DNA of 23,834 nucleotides from Desulfobacteraceae bacterium (GTDB taxonomy: Bacteria > Desulfobacterota > Desulfobacteria > Desulfobacterales > Desulfosarcinaceae). Below the pieces are notes generated by a model, which was not told the DNA's origin, did not search any database, and saw nothing but the letters and a program-made list of their open reading frames with translations. Made by a program: the position numbers and the translations under genes. Numbering within the stretch: the stretch's first letter is position 1; each line of letters begins with the position of its first letter. Positions 22,724 through 23,834 of the stretch are shown here, in pieces. The stretch is from positions 1 through 23,834 of the forward strand of contig JALVQM010000387.1 in the NCBI GenBank assembly GCA_027025615.1. Reading direction: 5' to 3'.

Positions 22724-23635
22724 TTACTGGGTACCTATGAAAAACGGCCGAAAACTGCCGACAGGCCTGCGCAAAGCTGCAGCAAGTCTTTCAAGCAACA
22801 AAGGCAGATCTTCGGGCAAATTACCATCCAGATCAATGTAGTTGGTATAATGGTCACTGGTCAACCGGCAATTTACATCCAGGGCTTCCAGGATGGCCCT
22901 GGTCTCTTCCAATACCTGGTGAGGACCCAACATCTGGAAACTGCCGTCCAGTACCTGTTCAAGCAATGGGGTGTTGATCTTGGGTACAAACGTCCTCAGG
23001 CGGATAAAGTCCGGATCAATGGCATTGAGCACCTTTGCCGTCTGGATAGCGTGGTTTCGGCTGCGCTGCCGCCCGCCAATACCGAGCAACACATACAGGC
23101 TCAACTGGATGCCGGCAGCTTTAACCCATCGGCAGGCTTCGATTTGTTGAGCTGAAGTTGTCCCTTTGCGGATAAGTTTAAGGATTTGGTCGTCCCCTGT
23201 TTCCAGTCCCACGTGAATCCTGGACAACCCTGACTGGCTGAGAGCTTCAAGTTCACGGGGCCCCTTGCGATGGATATATTGGCAGGAGCCATAGACTGTT
23301 ATCCTTTCCAGTTTCGGAAACAACTTTCCGGCCTGGCGACAAACCACGGCCAGTTTGTCAGTTGGCATGGCGATGGTATTTCCCGCCGGCAAAAAAAGAC
23401 GCTTGACAGATTCCCCGTATTTATTCCGGGCGACTTCCAGATCCTCCAATATTTGTTCTACAGGCCTGATTTTGAAAGGCGGACCTTGCTTGTAAACCAT
23501 ACAGAAAGTACACTTGTTGTGGGGACAGCCGACCGTGGCCTGAATCAATAATGAATCAGCCTCACTTGGAGGACGGTAGATAGGGCCCTGGTACCTAATT
23601 TGTCTGACTGTTTTTTCCGGCATCTTTACAACCAT
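22724..23635 (-). CDS. Radical SAM protein with CX4CX2C cluster motif
   Basis: A 303-aa radical SAM enzyme. The cluster motif is VGCPHNKCTFC (C37, C42, C45): CX4CX2C instead of the classical CX3CX2C, a spacing I know from a B12-independent subgroup whose proteins carry GCPxNxCTFCxMYK. Downstream are VKRLFLPAGN, a GLETGDD segment like the SAM-binding region of Elp3/HemN-type enzymes, and LLGIGG. No second Cys cluster or SPASM domain is visible in the short C-terminus, which has only one further Cys. Start: ATG 23635 or ATG 23623 (M5); the RBS does not decide. It is divergent from the downstream ATPase with 26 bases between starts. Reaction unknown. Confidence 0.88.
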   Translation of the reverse strand: MVVKMPEKTVRQIRYQGPIYRPPSEADSLLIQATVGCPHNKCTFCMVYKQGPPFKIRPVEQILEDLEVARNKYGESVKRLFLPAGNTIAMPTDKLAVVCRQAGKLFPKLERITVYGSCQYIHRKGPRELEALSQSGLSRIHVGLETGDDQILKLIRKGTTSAQQIEACRWVKAAGIQLSLYVLLGIGGRQRSRNHAIQTAKVLNAIDPDFIRLRTFVPKINTPLLEQVLDGSFQMLGPHQVLEETRAILEALDVNCRLTSDHYTNYIDLDGNLPEDLPLLLERLAAALRRPVGSFRPFFIGTQ

Positions 23636-23661
23636 CCCAGCTTCAGGATAGAGTTCATAAA

Positions 23662-23834
23662 ATGGATTTTACATCAACCAACTGGCAAGTCATAACAGGA
23701 GCACCCTGCTCCGGCAAAACAGCGGTAATCAACCTTTTGGCCGAACGCGGACAAAAAGTTGTTCCTGAAGCAGCCAGGGCGCAGGTGGACAAATGCCTGG
23801 CCGACGGTCTTACTTTCGAGCAGATAAAAGCCGA
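23662..23834 (+). CDS. P-loop ATPase, AAA_28/NadR-kinase-like (partial)
   Basis: Only the first 57 codons are inside the window. The N-terminus shows a Walker A GAPCSGKT at about residues 13-20, then RGQKVVPEAAR. This pattern is typical of small AAA_28 / NadR-like kinase domains. The ATG has a poor RBS (AGGA some 14 bases upstream). The gene is divergent from the radical SAM gene. Function beyond nucleotide binding cannot be read from this fragment. Confidence 0.75.
   Translation, partial: MDFTSTNWQVITGAPCSGKTAVINLLAERGQKVVPEAARAQVDKCLADGLTFEQIKA

Overview
The window reads as chromosomal DNA of a strictly anaerobic, Gram-negative, deltaproteobacterial-type organism (Desulfobacterota; a sulfate reducer or syntroph is my best guess). 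The reasons are a four-subunit 2-oxoacid:ferredoxin oxidoreductase operon, a SelB selenocysteine elongation factor, a DUF2333 protein, a ThrH-type homoserine/phosphoserine enzyme placed after hom, and a radical-SAM HemW. The taxonomic call is inference from gene content; no rRNA is present. Most genes are housekeeping. I see no insertion sequence, prophage, CRISPR array or attachment site.

Layout. 1-353: tRNA-Arg(TCG) and tRNA-His(GTG) on the minus strand, each with its own terminator. 354-566: an intergenic region with two interlocked inverted repeats and an extended -10 promoter. 567-4042 (+): a small two-helix membrane protein, selB and a membrane-anchored DUF2333 protein. 4127-8325 (-): a membrane hybrid histidine kinase followed by hemW. 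8659-11511 (-): korD-korA-korB-korC, preceded by an ORF-like stretch with no start codon. 11868-13929 (+): mltG and nagZ (cell-wall turnover). 13983-16259 (-): purM, a candidate small selenoprotein that reads through an in-frame TGA, and tsaD. 16418-20456 (+): alaC-type aminotransferase, hom, thrH, a YbgC-type thioesterase and a DUF167 protein, then initiator tRNA-Met. 20682-23635 (-): a small Cys-rich protein, a UDP-HexNAc-type 6-dehydrogenase and a radical SAM protein with an unusual CX4CX2C motif. 23662-end (+): the start of a P-loop ATPase, cut by the window edge.

How the parts fit. selB implies that the cell decodes UGA as selenocysteine. In the same window, 2 nt after the purM stop, lies a 57-codon frame on the minus strand (15210 to 15037) interrupted only by one TGA at codon 29, directly after a Gly-Gly-Gly-Cys motif. 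The bases at and just after that TGA can fold into GC-rich hairpins resembling a bacterial SECIS element. I regard this as the most interesting item: a short Cys-Sec protein that gene callers would miss or truncate. Other points worth a second look are thrH downstream of hom (a possible replacement for homoserine kinase), the U1-U72 end of the initiator tRNA, the structured alaC-hom spacer, and the start-less frame before korD.
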